Origin: Xanthoparmelia taractica
Taxonomy: Eukaryota > Ascomycota > Lecanoromycetes > Lecanorales > Parmeliaceae
Length of the DNA: 18,233 nt
Assembly (NCBI GenBank): GCA_033085395.1
Contig: JANQBS010000501.1
Coordinates: forward strand, 1 to 18,233
Reading direction: 5' to 3'
Shown here: one piece after another, positions 18,115 through 18,233 of the stretch
How positions within the stretch are numbered: the stretch's first letter is position 1
How the letters are laid out: each line of letters begins with the position of its first letter
Position numbers and translations under genes: made by a program
Notes under the pieces: generated by a model
Seen by the model: the letters and a program-made list of their open reading frames with translations, nothing else
Databases searched by the model: none
Told to the model about the DNA's origin: nothing

Positions 18115-18233
18115 TATTAGAACTACAATTAGATTAAGTTAATAATAATATATAACAAATAAATTAAGTCTAAGAAGAAACTATCTAGCTGGAAAGAAAT
18201 ATCTATAAGAAACGCCAAGGCCTATAGGGGCTA
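18115..18233 (-). repeat. 5' LTR of outer Gypsy element, cut by window end
   Basis: 119 bases align to 4273-4391 without gaps. About 14 differences are all transitions and mostly show more A/T here. The full LTR should end near 18328 if it is 214 bp long, after which the missing N-terminal part of the Tc1/mariner transposase is expected. Confidence 0.88.

Larger units (their letters stand above)
3131..18233. other. RIP-mutated AT-rich block
   Basis: Composition changes abruptly near 3131. Within the block most 60-base lines have zero to two CpA or TpG, while TpA is very frequent and CpG is retained (for example 5401-5460 and 6421-6480 have no CpA and at most one TpG). The former coding frames inside show TGG, CAA and CAG codons replaced by TAA or TAG, and TGT by TAT. 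This is the mark of CpA-directed repeat-induced point mutation, a premeiotic fungal defence that mutates duplicated DNA. The whole block is transposon-derived. Confidence 0.9.
4273..18233 (-). mobile_element. Outer Ty3/Gypsy chromovirus, minus orientation, right end cut by window
   Basis: Matching LTR sequence occurs at 4273 and at 18115, both starting tattagaactac on the plus strand; the 119 aligned bases differ only by C/T and G/A transitions. Between them, minus-strand Gag-Pol remnants run zinc knuckle, reverse transcriptase, RNase H, integrase, chromodomain. A polypurine tract adjoins the 4273-4486 LTR and a primer site adjoins the 18115 LTR, so the element reads right to left. Taking out the inner element (7,288 bp with its target copy) and two 276-bp insertions leaves roughly 6.2 kb, if the right LTR is also 214 bp and so ends near 18328. 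It is inserted in the Tc1/mariner transposase; the candidate 5-bp target copy on the left is agatc (4268-4272). Confidence 0.88.

Noticed and set aside
3131..18233. Centromere-like AT-rich DNA
   Set aside because: Composition would fit, but everything is explained by four transposon families with RIP, and no centromere-specific evidence can be read from sequence alone.

Overview
The window looks like a chromosomal segment from a filamentous ascomycete (Pezizomycotina) that carries out repeat-induced point mutation (RIP). Bases 1-3130 have ordinary base composition. From about 3131 to the end the DNA is very AT-rich: CpA/TpG dinucleotides are almost absent, TpA is in excess and CpG is still common, which is the CpA-directed RIP signature. 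No host gene, tRNA, rRNA or CRISPR array is recognisable in the AT-rich part. The species cannot be named from this sequence.

Left part (1-3130). A decayed 3' fragment of a pogo/Tigger-type DDE transposase lies near 318-602 (+). About 0.9 kb without a recognisable gene follows. Next is an ankyrin-repeat gene on the minus strand (2848 to 1604, possibly meant to end at 1546). Its last repeats are nearly identical 99-bp tandem units, and the final unit carries a one-base insertion that shifts the frame.

Right part (3131-18233) is a nest of transposons, all damaged by RIP. (1) A Tc1/mariner DD34E transposase (minus, 4272-3137) keeps one frame for 378 codons. (2) It is interrupted at 4273 by a chromodomain-bearing Ty3/Gypsy element in minus orientation (outer element, 4273 to beyond the window end; LTR 214 bp; predicted self-priming primer site at 18102-18113). 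(3) The outer integrase chromodomain is itself interrupted by a complete second Gypsy chromovirus in plus orientation (inner element, 4777-12059; 7,283 bp, two 268-bp LTRs, TTATC target duplication). (4) Two 276-bp non-autonomous, hAT-like elements with 23-bp inverted ends sit in the outer pol gene. One has a perfect 8-bp target duplication and the other has none.

The order of events can be read directly: Tc1/mariner first, then the outer Gypsy into it, then the inner Gypsy and the small elements into the outer one. Joining the outer pol across the inner element and across small-element copy 1 (one target copy kept each time) restores continuous homology. I found no convincing new cellular system. 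The least explained parts are the 2-kb region between pol and the 3' LTR of the inner element, which may carry an extra, possibly antisense, gene and holds a perfect 58-bp duplication, and the small-element copy without a target duplication.
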